Below, in pieces: positions 51,286 through 62,954 of a DNA stretch of 64,000 bases (its first letter is position 1; each line of letters begins with the position of its first letter). The DNA lies in NCBI GenBank assembly GCA_022496805.1, contig CM040100.1, forward strand, positions 15,219,009 to 15,283,008, read 5' to 3'. The notes below the pieces were generated by a model, which did no database searches, was not told where the DNA came from, and worked only from the letters and a program-made list of their open reading frames with translations. This DNA is from Pohlia nutans (lineage: Eukaryota > Streptophyta > Bryopsida > Bryales > Mniaceae). The position numbers were made by a program, and so were the translations under genes.

Positions 51286-51851
51286 CAATTGTACAACACA
51301 TATTATTCAATTTTTATTTCTAAACGACCATTTCATGGTCACTGCCCTTTTTTACGGGCTGCCCAAGATTGAAAATATACTTTTATAAAAAATTATAAAA
51401 AAAAATTCAAATTCAAAATCAAGTCTACTTTCCAAGCTAATTTGAATCATGTCAATCCAAGTTAAACTCCACCAAGGAGAAATTTCCAAAGACAAACAGC
51501 TCAACGTTGTCCTAGTGTTATAAATTTTACTATTTTGGAAAAGTAATGATGTTCTCTCCTTTAGAAAAATTTCCATCAACCATTTTAGAATAAAATATCC
51601 AGTTTTAACCAATCACACCAAATTTCAAATTCTAAAAATCTAATTTGTAATTTTGGTGAATATTCAACGATAAATGTTTTTAAATTCATTAAATGGGTAT
51701 CTAAAACATTTTTTGAAATTTTGATTGTATGGATAATTACGAAACATCATGCTTCTTAGTTTCTCTTTTGGACCAAACTTCATCAAAGTTGCATAAGTAA
51801 TATTTTATAACACATCTAGGTTTTGCCCTTACCCCCTCTGTCATTTAGGGG
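51286..51851. mobile_element. TTAA-flanked MITE, about 566 bp (family 3)
   Basis: Right end CATTTAGGGG with TTAA at 51852-51855. The left limit is placed at the TTAA shared with the preceding solo end and is less certain. Aligns with 40473-41870 outside the LINE insertion. Confidence 0.7.
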
Positions 51852-51855
51852 TTAA

Positions 51856-52670
51856 CCCCTAACCGTCCCGGCGTCCATATTTTGGACGCTTTTGGGGGTA
51901 CATTCACCTTCGAAGAGCTGTAATTTTTGCAAACAGTTTTCAATTTCAATGAAATTTTGGAAAAACAAACCGCATGATGTATGGAATGAGTGGTAAAAAT
52001 TTCAGATCAATCCAAGATGTATTGAATTTTTAGTGATCATTTGAAAGTAGGGGTCTTTTTTTTGGACAGCTTTTGTGCATTTTCATGGCTGCAACTTCGG
52101 GGGCTTGTATCTCCTTCATCCCATGTCCGGTTTCAATAAATAAAAATTATTGGGTTGGATTCCCCCTTGAACTCTAGTTATTATGGTAAATTTTCATGTC
52201 AATCCGTGTTGTTCTGAATGTTTGGGAGTCATTTTAGTGCACGGGTCTATTTTGAACACTTTTTGCTTTTTGGGTCAAATGAGTCACTTTTCAGGCTACT
52301 TTTTGACATTGCAAGGCCATTTTCGGGCACATTAAGTTTTTTCGTGAGTGTTTTTTTGTACCGATGTGTATATATGATGATTTTGAACTACTTTATAGTT
52401 CAAAGTTTTTTCATTTGAGTAATTTTGAAAACAAATTTCACCTCTAATTGTGTTGCTAGGAAAATTTCAGCATCCTTTTTTTACACTAAAACACTATGAT
52501 TCTGCAATCTATATCATGGCCAAATGATTCCAAATTTGATCCACATCATCTAAAACATGTATATTACAAGATTGTACGGTTGAGATTTCTATACCTCACT
52601 TACATTTAGATCTATGACACATCAAAGCAATGATGTTTTTAAGCCCAAAAAAACTAGGAACGCTTAGGGG
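51856..52670. mobile_element. TTAA-flanked MITE, 815 bp (family 1), inverted
   Basis: TTAA at 51852-51855 (shared with the previous element) and 52671-52674. Left end CCCCTAACCGTCCCGGCGTCC, right end complement CCCCTAAGCGTTCC. Reverse complement of the elements at 23,098 and 28,152. Confidence 0.9.
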
Positions 52671-53079
52671 TTAAAACAAACACTAAATTTTGTAAGACTT
52701 TTTTGGTAGAGTGAGTTCAAATGAAATCAAAATCTTCTCAATGATGAAAATGAAATTTGAGTGGTATATAAGAAGTTTGAAATAATAAAAATACATTGTG
52801 GTCAACATGTCATTCAAGGTTATAACAATACATTGGAATTTATACCACACGACTAAATAAATATCATTGTTGCGCTTCTCTCCGCACTACATTGATGACG
52901 TGAAAGGATATGAAAGGCCATGAATGTGAAAGGACGTGAAAGGTTAGGTTATCACAATGAAATGGAAGACATTTTGGGGGTGAAATTTAAAAATAAAATA
53001 AAAAGTTCACTTGGAAATTGAGCAATTTAGGATAAGACTTTTCAGTGAGTAATTTTATAGTTAATAAACCTCCAAATAT

Positions 53080-53365
53080 CATGATTTTTTTTGCATATGA
53101 TTCTATAGAGGATTTGCATTCTTTCGATTAAGAGTTTTATATTTGGTAAGTAACAAAATTTGCATTTATTTTTGTTTGAATTTAGGGTTTAAAAATGGAG
53201 TTTTTAACTTCAAGTGAAAAATGATAATAAAAATTTTTTTTTATCAAATTTCATCAGTATGTGTTGTGTATCTTGTGTTTTGCAACATATTTAAATTTGA
53301 CTCACAAATTCAGATTTATCATTTTTTAGCACTTGGCAAACCTTTGTAAATCCAAGGTGAAGGAT
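53080..53365. repeat. dispersed repeat, inverted copy of 15,945-16,275
   Basis: Shares TGCATATGATTCTATAGAGG, TTTGCAACATA and TTGGCAAACCTTTGTAAA with the complement of that segment. Confidence 0.6.
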
Positions 53366-53385
53366 ACTTAATGTAGGGTATTGTA

Positions 53386-56300
53386 CAGAACCCACCAACG
53401 AGTTTACGTTTAGAGCATGAAATTGTAAGAAATAGAGCACACACTTCCAATTTCAATTGCCCTCATAGGCTCAAAAATTGTTTGAATTTCAAACCGCGAA
53501 GTGTGTTGGAAACATAATGTAGTCTATTTTACTAATATAATAAGAATTTACAAAGAAATTGTGAAATCATAAAAATATAGCCAGCTTTTTATGACAAACT
53601 ACCTACCATCTAGTGCTACCACCATTAGCATTGATTACGGCCTTCATACAAGAAGGCATGCAAGGAGAACTTCAATTATCTCTAGAGACACTTCTTTTCA
53701 TTCCTATTGAATGGTTTTGACTAATTCCTCTTTGTTTTGTAGTAGCGTCTCATTTTGAACAATTTCTTTCACAATCTTCTATAGGTTTTTGATGGGGTTT
53801 AACTATGGAGAGTTTGCGGGCCACGAAAGCTTCCTCATGCCATGCGCTTGTCTCCACTCATTTGACTCCTTGCTACGGTGCACCAAAGCGCCATCTTCTA
53901 GGAGCGTAAGTGTCTCGAGGTAATTATGGAGAAAGTAGAAGCCACTCAATCAACTTTTATAGACTACATCAACAAATCCACACCTCTCCGTCTACCAGGT
54001 GGCATTATAACAAGAGGACACTTATCAAAACCGGTGAACGCACCTGATACTATTACCGATGAACGATCAAACTCAAAAGAGGGCGCCAGGCTTGATGTTT
54101 TACAAATGTTTAACCCATACTATGTCCAAAAGCCTCCGTTGACATGAAAAAATAATTTGAATCGTTTGAAAAATCAACATATTGATCGACCAATTGGTGC
54201 AAAAATAACAAGTCCCAAAGCCGGTTTAAAGAAAAGGACCCCTCCTTATGAGAGGACTCATATCACGAAGGAGTGGTTAGAGAAGCTTTTTGTGAAGTTC
54301 TAGATTACTAGTGATGACCAAGACCAATGTCGGGGTGAGTGTCTGGAGAAGGTAAAGACTATGAGGGAAATGATTCCTGCCAAATCAATGTTTGAGCAAG
54401 ATTATGGTAATTCCAGTTAGTACTACTATATGTGAGAGGGGATTCTCTAAACAAAAATTGATCAAGAGTCATATGAGAACGAGGTTGAAGTTGGTGACTT
54501 TGAATGCTCTAATATGCATTTCATATGCAAACATTCTGGAAGAGAACAATAATTGGAATTCTTGATTAAATAGTAACTCAAAACTTCAATTTCTATTTTC
54601 AATACGTTTGTACCAAATTTGAAGAATTTTTGATTATTTACATAACATGCTCAGTGCACATTAGTATCTTTGATGTCATATAAATAAATAAGTCTAATTT
54701 GTGTGGTTTGTGGGTATTATGTTCACGAGACTCAAGTATTTGAAGACAACTATTTGGACTGTAGATTTTTCATTTGAATTCATATTGCTTGTCACTGACA
54801 TGTGGCATGTTCAAGTAGATTTTGAATTGTTTTTTCTTAAATAAAATGGATTTTGATATTATTTTGGCAACAAGTCCAATTTCATTCTAATACGTCCAAA
54901 AACCAATAATTTTTTGAAGAACCTGTCCACAGGACATAATTTTCTTAAAGCGCATGTCCCGGGACCAGTTAGGGACCTTGTGAAAAATCAACGCTGGATG
55001 GCGCTAAACAATTCAAAGAGTAACTCTCGTGTGACCGTCTGCATACCTTCACTTGCCTTGATTTTTTCCGGTCTCGTCCGTCTATATCACATTCTTCTAG
55101 TTAGATGTCGTTGAGTCCTAGTGTTCTTTGGCAAATACCAACCTCTCCGCCTTGTGCTTTTGACTAAGAAATGACTTCTTCGCAGCAACCGGGTAGCAAA
55201 ATCCAATACTTTTCATCGCCTTCCTTACCTCTAAACGTGCAAGGAACCTCGTAGGGCTATGTTTGGTTGTTTTTCAGTCAAATGTTGATTTTCACTTAGT
55301 TCCTAATTTCAAATGAAGCTAGTCCTAACTAAGAAAGTGTAGGGGCTATCTTCTATTTTCAAGTCCAATTTACCATTCTTCAAAATTATTAAAATTGCTT
55401 TTTTTTTTTACACCACTTTAAAGCTCAAAACCCTAAAATTCCAATATACACCCTAGAAAAAGTTTTCTATCCAATTTCTTTTATGTAAGCCTAAGAAGCA
55501 TGCCACCTACACCTTGTTGTTCATCACTATTATTTACATGTTTCTTTTAAAAAATCATACTATTTTAAACATTTTTATAATTATTATGATTTTATAATAT
55601 TACTTATTTTTAAAAAGATTATAAAATTCATTTCTATGTAAATAACTATGAATAAAATCATGATAAATCAGTTTAACGATAAAGTATTTGAGAAAAATAC
55701 CAGAAAAATATAATATATTTAAAAATGTGAGGTATTGATTACGTTCGTCCATATAACTATAGTGTAGACATTTGGGAGTTAATATAGTGGGGAAAACCTT
55801 CACAAGCATTTGTTCTCTAATTGCGGCAAGTGGTAGACGTCATTTTTGCGTAAGAATGCGGCCAAGCTCTCTGTTATCACGCATGTTGCTTTGGAGGCCT
55901 GCCGCTTCACTTCAGCGACTGTAACGTTCCACGATCTTGGAAATTCTTTCAAACAAAAAAGATTGTAGACTGCGTCATTCCTAATTCTAACTGTGCAATA
56001 CGATGGGTTGACATGCCACTACTACGCGTTCAAACGATCACCCCACTCTGAGCCTCGCTCAATAGTCTAGTCTTCATCACTCTGAAGCACACCTTACCAT
56101 ACAACACCATTGCACTCGCTTGTTACAATCAAGAACATTGCCAATCTACTTCTGTCTCTATATGTGCACCTATTCACCAAAACATACACACAATCTATCC
56201 ACAACGTACCACATTTCTTGGCACAAGCATGTATTGCACAACCAGGGTGCCAGAGCTCCATACTTTAAGCACCAATAAAAAAATAATTCTAAATCACGTT

Positions 56301-56882
56301 GGCTCAAGAAGCGTTGAAGTCAAGTTCACAACGTCGAAGTGATGAACACGACTTGAGGACTTATATTAAAAGCAATTCGTTTTTAGGACAAGTGGCTTTA
56401 ATTGTATCTAGTTAACTGGCTGATGCACAAACCAGAGGGAGATATGCTCAAGTAAGGTAGAAGCACCAGAAACTGTTAGGTACCAATTGTGGTCACCTAT
56501 AAAAGCACATGTTTCAACTTCAGGAGTTCCCAATCTAGTTATCACAAGCATTAATTATGAATACCAAGTTAACAATCTGATTGGACTAGAAATGAAAGAC
56601 AGTTACTGGTACACCTACTAACATCAATAGTGGTCTATGCATATTATGTTTGAAATTTATAACAAAATCATACGTTGTGAAAAAAATTAATTAAGAATTT
56701 GAGCTTGGTTATTAAACCCAAAGTTTTATGTGCTACAATTTTTTATCATTGAAAATCAGCGCTCCATGTAGGTTGAAATGCTTAAACTGACGGCAACTGT
56801 ACTCCTTACCTTAAAGTTGCACTTGGTTTACAATGGAATTCACAGTTCGAAAATTTGAACGTAAATATGTTGGTGGATACTG
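53386..56882 (-). mobile_element. dead Tc1-like element with nested hAT fragment
   Basis: Inverted ends CAGAACCCACCAACGAGTTT (left) and the complement of AAATATGTTGGTGGATACTG (right) are bordered by TA (53384-53385, 56883-56884). On the minus strand, scattered transposase pieces remain in order: RELGRILTQK-type (about 55,960-55,810), KKSFLSQKHKAERLVFAKEH then TDETGKN (about 55,270-55,060), and SWPANSP.LNPI.NL to NANGG-type C-terminus (about 53,880-53,603). Many stops and frameshifts. The hAT-like block at 53,926-54,565 splits the middle and end parts. Confidence 0.7.
53926..54565 (+). pseudogene. hAT-like transposase C-terminal fragment
   Basis: Open pieces (LDVLQMFNPYYVQKPPLT, ERTHITKEWLEKLFVKF) lead to a final frame, 54,413-54,565, that reads VSTTICERGFSKQKLIKSHM then RLKLVTLNALICIS. 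This is the dimerisation region typical of hAT-type transposases and their host relatives. Several stops. No ends were identified. Confidence 0.6.
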
Positions 56883-58024
56883 TACAATAGGGTCCAAAAA
56901 TATTTCAAATTTTGGATGTGCTCCCAGTTCCGTGCTTCAAAAATAGTTGCATTCAATTGCACGTAGCTACCTCAATATATATTCTTTTTTCACCAAATCA
57001 ATTGCAGCTTATGAAGCCATCAGTGGTTTTTACCACCTATTAATCATGAGCAAATGTCATAAATTAAAAGATTTGGGTGTAGTTAGTAAATTTTGTTGTC
57101 AAGAGCTGAAACATGCATCTTCCCTTATGGAGCTCCTGGCGCCACCTCATTGTTTTGATGGCATGTATTCATTGCAAATTTTAATGTATAAAGCTCAACA
57201 TTACAACATGGAGTGTCATTGCAATGGACATTGGCTTGCACATATGAGATATGGTGGCTTGAAGTTTTTTTGCAGGTAGTTTGGATAGGAGCATTGGAGT
57301 TGCCTTTGTTGTTGTGTTGGTGATTGAATCTATTGATTTTCACATTGTGCATTGGGTCTTTGAGAGGTACCATGCCGTACGAAATCTTGAGTGATGAGGA
57401 AAGGGGTTGCATTGTAGGAATGTGTGAGAGTGGAATGAAGAGTTCAGACATTGCATCTGTATTGAATGTTCCACGGTCAACTGTTTTTACTATCTTGACA
57501 AATTGGAAGGTCCGAGGGAGTGTAAAATCTTTGAAATCCCAATGTGGTAGGCATCGGAAGTTGAGTGATCGTGATGCTAGAGTATGGGCATGTTATTTAG
57601 AGATGATAGAAGACAACCGTTGTCGGAATTATCAAGCCTATTGAATGTAAGTCGTAACAGGCACCACAGGCCTTGGCTTGGTGGTTAGGACTCATGGCCC
57701 CCAATGAGGAGGTTGTGGGTTCTATTCCCCATGCTGGCGTGGTGCTCACCACCATAGTCCACCCAACTATGGTGGGGGGTCCTTGGACCTTGTTGTATGG
57801 GTACCTCAAAGCCCTTTGGGGGGATACCATGTTCGGTATCTTCAAGGCACTAGTGGCTAGGTAGGAACTAGCATAGTGTGTCACTACAGTGTCCATCCCC
57901 GAAAGGGGAGAGTAGTATTGTCCCAATGTCCCCTTGTCCGGTGGGCACCGGGTCATTGACATTACGAACGGACACTTTATTCACGCCGGCCCCTTGAAAA
58001 GGGACCGGAGTTTCTATCTATCTA

Positions 58025-59616
58025 CAGCGACCTCAACAAATGAGTCAATGCCCCTGTCAAGGAGCATTAATGATGGCCAGTTGGGAAACCTTAAGGCGGC
58101 TGAAGCCTAAAAAAAAATTCTATTGTGCCTAATGCACTCTTAACACATACTACATGGCGCTTTGCCTAAATAATATCTACATTGTGAGTTACGATCACAA
58201 ATGTGCAGTACCCTTATAGACTCATTTTTTGAGGTGGCTTCTGGAGCAACTTCAGATGAGTGTAGAACATAGAGAAATTTGTGTTTTTTGATGAATTTTT
58301 TTTGTGATTTCTCTTTTCTTCCTTCTTGTGGAACATACTGTGGAGAATAGGAATTAGAATTGGCATGATGAAGCCAATTTCAGGAGACAAAGTGAGAGAT
58401 ATTGTTGCTCTTTTGATGAAAGGTAAGAGTACAAGAGTGGTTGCAAAGTCTTTGGGTTTCTCACAGAGTACGGTGAATAGAGTGAGGAAGAAACATTGTA
58501 GTAATTTAGGATTGCTAAAACAAGGTGTTCCAAAGATTCTTACTACTTCAGAGAGACGACGTGCAGTGCGTTTGGTCACGGTTGGAGGGCTGGAAACAGC
58601 AGTACAGGCAGCAAAAGTGTTGAGAGAGGGTAGAGAAATGGGTTTCTGTGATAACACTTTGCGGTATGCTTTGAGAGATGCTGGATTGAGTGCTTGTGAG
58701 AAGATTCCTAAGCCTTGTTTGTCACAGAAAAATGTACAAGAGAGGCTACGATTTGCAAGAATTCATAAAGAGTGGACAATAGAGGATTGGAAGAGAGTTG
58801 TATTCAGTGATGAAACGAAGATAAATCGTTTCAATTCAGGTGGGAGGACTTGGTGTTGGGTCAATGTCCAAAAAAGCTTGTCTGATCGTGCGGTGAAGCA
58901 AACAGTGAAGCATAGTGGAGGGTCTTTGATACTATGGAGTTGTATGACAGCAAGAGGTGTAGCTGATTTACAAAAGGTGGATGGGCGTTTAAATGCGAAG
59001 GACTATATTTCAATCTTGCATGGAGATTTGTACTTGAGTTTAGAGAGATTAGGATACTTGAACCTCGATAACGTCATTTTCCAACATGATAATGCTCCTA
59101 TATATAAAGCAAAGATTGTTCATAAATGGTTTTTAGAGCAGCCATTCTCTATTTTAGAGTGGCCAGCTCAATCCCCAGACCTGAATCTCATAGAACATGT
59201 TTGGGCAATTCTCAAACATCGTTTGAATTCCTATCCAACTCCTCCTGTAGGTCTTTTGCAATTATTGGAGCGTGTGGAGGAGACTTATAAGACGATCACT
59301 ACAAAGCAATGTGAGAGATTGTATGCTAGCATGCCAGATCGAATTGCAGCTGTTTTGGCTGCTCGTGGAAAGTGGACAAGATTTTGACCACTCTGTATAT
59401 AACGCCTCAAAAAATGAGTCTATGTACATAGTCAACTTTAGCACTATGTATTTTTTTAATCTAGTGGCAATTTCTTTTCAATTTTCTTGAGGTTGTCAGT
59501 TACTTCATGCTCTCAAACTTTCATGTTCAAAATTTATTGCTTTGATTCTTCATACTCTCTACATTGTTACTTTTCTAAATCAAATACCCTCATAGACTCA
59601 TTTCTTGAAGTCGTTG
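58025..59616 (+). mobile_element. complete Tc1-like element, 1,592 bp
   Basis: The ends CAGCGACCTCAACAAATGAG (left) and the complement of CTCATTTCTTGAAGTCGTTG (right) are inverted and bordered by TA (58023-58024, 59617-59618). The same 26-bp motif recurs, inverted, about 190 bp inside each end (58,210-58,238 and 59,403-59,427), giving four transposase-site candidates. It carries one intact transposase ORF. The (TATC) tail of the host SINE supplied the TA target. Confidence 0.9.
58365..59387 (+). CDS. Tc1-like DD34E transposase, intact
   Basis: 340 aa from the ATG at 58365; the frame upstream is open but lacks an ATG. The N-terminus has two helix-turn-helix-like units (residues about 5-45, GDKVRDIVALLMKGKSTRVV...GFSQSTVNRV; and about 60-110). 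The catalytic domain holds VVFSDETKINRF (D149), VIFQHDNAPIY (D242) and SPDLNLIEHVW (E277); exactly 34 residues separate the second Asp from the Glu, the Tc1 signature. The length is normal for the family. It binds the element ends and cuts and pastes at TA in the nucleus. There is no internal stop, so it may be active or recently so. Known plant mariner-like elements are mostly DD39D, so a DD34E copy in plant DNA is unusual. Confidence 0.93.
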   Translation: MMKPISGDKVRDIVALLMKGKSTRVVAKSLGFSQSTVNRVRKKHCSNLGLLKQGVPKILTTSERRRAVRLVTVGGLETAVQAAKVLREGREMGFCDNTLRYALRDAGLSACEKIPKPCLSQKNVQERLRFARIHKEWTIEDWKRVVFSDETKINRFNSGGRTWCWVNVQKSLSDRAVKQTVKHSGGSLILWSCMTARGVADLQKVDGRLNAKDYISILHGDLYLSLERLGYLNLDNVIFQHDNAPIYKAKIVHKWFLEQPFSILEWPAQSPDLNLIEHVWAILKHRLNSYPTPPVGLLQLLERVEETYKTITTKQCERLYASMPDRIAAVLAARGKWTRF

Positions 59617-60784
59617 TATCTATCTATCTATCTGAGTCGTAACACAATACGGTTGTACATACATGACTTGGGTTTTAGAAATTGCATTGCAACAAAAAAA
59701 CCATATCTTAGTGAAAAGCACAAATTAGATAGGCTTAAATTTGCCCATGCTCATGAAAGTTGGAGTTTTGAAGATTGGTGCAATGTGATTTGGTTTTATG
59801 AGTCATCACTTGAAATTGGTAAAAAATTGAGGCAAATTAGAGTGTGGCGAAGACCATACAAAGATATACGTGGGATTGCATAACTCCAACTTTTAGGAGT
59901 GGCCGTACTTTGGTGATGATTTAGGGTGCATTTACTGGCTTTGATAAATGCTCACTTGTTATTATGCCTCCAGACAAAAGAACAGCAAGCGATTTTGTAA
60001 CCATTGTTTATGAGGCAACATTAAGCGGATTTTACTTTTTACATGATCACCCTCAACAATTGAAACTTATGGAAGATGGCGCTCCAATCCACCGTAGCTC
60101 ATTTCCGTTGCAATGGAGACAAGTTCATGGTATAGGAAAACTAATTTGGCCTGCAAACTCTCCAAATTTGAATCCCATAGAAAATTTATAGAAGACTGTC
60201 AACGATTTGTTACGACATCGTCCTAGACCAAAAGAAAAGGAGGAAATGGCACAAAGCATTCAATCAACATGGGATACAATATCTTTGGAGCAACTCCAAA
60301 CTTTAATTAGAATTATGCCTAATAGAATGCAAACAATTATTTCAACAAGAAGTGGTAGCACTAGATGGTAGATTCTATATTATGATTCTTTTTTTTAAAT
60401 GTACGATTTTCTACTTTTCATATTGTCAAAGTAGATCTATTTCCATTTTGATTTTTTTTAGATCTATTTTTATTTGAAATTCAAACCTTCTTTTTTTTCC
60501 TTTAATTCAAACAACTATGAATAAAAATTTTGTTACTTATGGTTTGTAAAACTTTCAATGGAGAGAATGAAAATCTTTTGTAAAATCATGTGAAAAAAAA
60601 ATGTTTGAAGTTTTTAGTGCAGAAATGTTCTATTTGAATATAAATTTTGTATTTTTTTAATATCTAATCCAGAAATTGTCCAAAGAAGTAATTTTTCACA
60701 CTTCCAATGGTTTAATAGATTTTAATATTAATCTTAATATTTTTATAAATTAAATTATTTCATTCAATTCTTTGAAAAGTTGAA

Positions 60785-60811
60785 TGAACGTAAACTTATT
60801 GGTGGGTACTG
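60785..60811. mobile_element. Tc1-type right terminal repeat
   Basis: ATGAACGTAAACTTATTGGTGGGTACTG has the same tip as the right end at 56,882. It probably closes the dead Tc1-like element at 57,372-60,371. It is followed by TC, not TA. 60,812-61,361 has no gene. Confidence 0.55.
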
Positions 60812-61365
60812 TCATCTTATGGAACTTGTAAAGGTGCACATGTAAACTAGGCACACCAAAAACCAAACACACAGAAAAACGATCATTCTTTTCGGGACCT
60901 CAAATGGTACATAGTGCTGGTTTTAAGGTTTGATGCTGAGTTTAAACGTACGTACCTTACAGCTCCAAAGACATAAAAATGCTTGGAAGTATTAATGTTT
61001 CAATCTAACGAGGGCAAGCAATTGAGATGGGATGGAAGAAGAAAAACTCAAGAGTATTACAACAAATCATCTACGCAGAGTCCTAAATCCAAAAACAAAC
61101 GAGTGCAGAAGCTACAAACAATTGACGAAGACAGAAGATCAAGGACTCATAACTTCAGCTTGAAATCTGTTGCATGCACAAACAGAATATGATCAATCCA
61201 TTTCCACAGTTTAAAATAGTCACAGAATCCCAACTTAATTATCAACCAATACATCCACTAAGCCTAGAACAAACACTAGAAATAAAAGAATCTCCAACGG
61301 AAAAGAGAAAGCCTCTATTTGAGCTAAATATATAACTAACCTACTTGAAGCAAACACTGGATTAA

Positions 61366-61620
61366 CCCCTAAGCGTCTAAAACGCCCAATATGGCCATCT
61401 GCATCACTGAGCTTTGCAACGGTGGCATTTTCTCATTTTACCTTGGTTTTCTGATCGCAATACATCGTTTTAAAGCTCTTGTCGTATACTACATGATCAA
61501 CAGTGTCAATCACACAAACGTGTCATTTTCACAGAAACAGATGATTTGCAGCAGGGGGTCCAATTTTCCTACACTACAGAAAAATACACAGTGGACACTT
61601 CGGGGTTTATGCAAACTCCC
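61366..61620. mobile_element. solo left end of a TTAA element
   Basis: TTAA (61362-61365) followed by CCCCTAAGCGTCTAAAACGC, the family-1-like tip with its palindrome. No right end was found; the limit given is arbitrary. Confidence 0.5.
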
Positions 61621-61983
61621 TTGTTCTGATTACAAGTGAATCATCATCATTTTCAATTAACAACCAGGAACCAATGTCCAAGAGCAATTTGCTTCTGGAG
61701 GCACAAACCGGCGAATAAAGCCAGTGAATTAAATGCCTACAAAGATTACTCTAATAATGTGTATGAGGACTTCCAAATCAAAATAATCTCTCGCAAAACC
61801 TGACTGCAAAACTGAAAGAGTTCTGCAACCAATAAAAATGTTCTAATTACAGAAACTACATGAAATACAATCAGACCTCAACGATTGTCGAGATTAAATG
61901 ATCAAAAATGAAGAAATGGCTTGATGTAAAAAAACATCTGAAAGAATAATAAGCCCGAAAACAATGTACATATTGTAAGAGAC

Positions 61984-62232
61984 TTATTTCTTTCGGTGAA
62001 CCTTCTCCTTGATCCAACGTAGGCTGGACGAAGTGCTGGACTTCACTTTCTGTGCACTGACAGTCGCAGCGCTCTTCGTCTTCTCCACACTATGCGTCGC
62101 TGCTTCCTTTACCTTGGCCATCTTACTATGCTTTCGCCCTCCCTGCGTACCTTGAACATCCTCATCGAAGTGCTTATCGTATTGATCTGCCCAGCCAAGA
62201 CCGTTTGAGTCCTGCCTCTCGTATGCCGCCAT
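61984..62232 (-). CDS. small plant protein with GLGWADQ motif
   Basis: 82 aa, ATG at 62,232, single coding exon. The N-terminus MAAYERQDSNGLGWADQ is followed by an acidic patch, then a Lys/Ala/Ser-rich basic middle (about 36-68) and the end SLRWIKEKVHRKK. I know the arrangement (GLGWADQ near the start, Lys-rich middle, WIK-K end) from uncharacterised small plant proteins; no function is established to my knowledge. No signal peptide or membrane span. The intact frame, conserved termini and GC-richer leader upstream support a real gene. The 5' leader contains a tandem duplication. Confidence 0.8.
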   Translation of the reverse strand: MAAYERQDSNGLGWADQYDKHFDEDVQGTQGGRKHSKMAKVKEAATHSVEKTKSAATVSAQKVKSSTSSSLRWIKEKVHRKK

Positions 62233-62530
62233 CTCTGCTGACCTCGAGATTGAAGGAGAACGTCAAGATCGAACAAAATGTCTGTCACACAACCACATGC
62301 TCTTACTTCTTAGAACAAAAATCGACACACTCGAAGTACAACTTCACAAAAGCCTTCGTAAAACAACAAAAACCTTCTCGGATCTGCTTGCAACCACAAA
62401 ACCAAAAGACACGAGCAGAAACGCAAGAAATCTTCATACGGAACGAATCCTGAATCGGAGATGTATATTTCATAAAAAGAAGAAAAGAATGAACTCCACT
62501 CCCGCATCAAGCAGAAAAGAAACTCCAGCA

Positions 62531-62808
62531 AGAGGCTACAAGAAAAAGCAACAGTAGGTACGAACCTCTGACCGAAAATCAAAACGCAAACAATGATCTA
62601 AGCAAATGTTTATTGTTCACAATCCCGATCCTCGTCTTCTCCGAAATTGTAAACACTAATGCAGAAAGAGGCTACAAGAAAAAGCAACAGTAGGTACGAA
62701 CCTCTTACGGAAAAGCAAAACGCAAACACCGATCTAAGCAAATGTGTATGGTTCACAATAAATCCCGATCCTCCGCCGTCTTCTCCAAAATTGTAACACT
62801 ATGCAGTA
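62531..62808. repeat. tandem duplication (136-142 bp x 2) in the leader of the GLGWADQ gene
   Basis: AGAGGCTACAAGAAAAAGCA, CAGTAGGTACGAACCTCT, AAACGCAAACA, GATCTAAGCAAATGT and AATCCCGATCCTC recur in order. On the minus strand each unit contains an acceptor-like TTTTTCTTGTAG. Confidence 0.85.
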
Positions 62809-62954
62809 ACTGCAAGCACTAGGCCTTAAGAACTGTGGAAAGGCGAAATCCTACTACACGGCACCGTTATCAACGCGGTTTGTTGCCACCGCTGGGTCAC
62901 GACGAGCCAGGAAAGAGGCGAAACAGAGGTTCCATTCACGGACGGTAAACTTAC

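Larger units (their letters stand above)
57660..59634 (+). mobile_element. tRNA-derived SINE with (TATC)n tail, itself split by a Tc1 element
   Basis: The 10-bp target duplication AGTCGTAACA stands at 57650-57659 and 59635-59644. The head has an A box TGGCTTGGTGG (57674-57684) and a B box GGTTCTATTCC (57718-57728), the internal RNA polymerase III promoter of a tRNA-type SINE. The 3' part from 57,880 matches the LINE tail at 41,115-40,970. The tail CTATCTATCTA continues on the far side of the inner Tc1 element. SINE length without the insert is about 380 bp. Confidence 0.85.
57372..60371 (+). pseudogene. dead Tc1-like DD34E transposase gene, interrupted by a SINE
   Basis: The N-terminal part (57,372-57,650) has a helix-turn-helix (LSDEERGCIVGMCESGMKSS...SVLNVPRSTVF) and GRHRKLSDRD. 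The frame resumes after the insertion at 59,635 and continues with SRNTIRLYIHDLGF, KKPYLSEKHKLDRLKFAHAH and VIWFYESS, where the first catalytic Asp is Tyr. MEDGAPIH and NLNPIEN supply the second Asp and the Glu, 34 residues apart. The C-terminus is SGSTRW. Breaks: a frameshift near 57,620, another near 59,880, and in-frame TAG codons in two Trp-like positions. A right-end repeat (GGTGGGTACTG, ending 60,811) is present; the left end is not clear. Confidence 0.8.

Noticed and set aside
57597..57962. 121-codon minus-strand ORF
   Set aside because: Antisense to the SINE body; the tRNA-type promoter boxes and target duplication explain the sequence.
62310..62582. ORFs on both strands across the GLGWADQ gene leader
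   Set aside because: They overlap the leader and the duplicated units and have no coding features.
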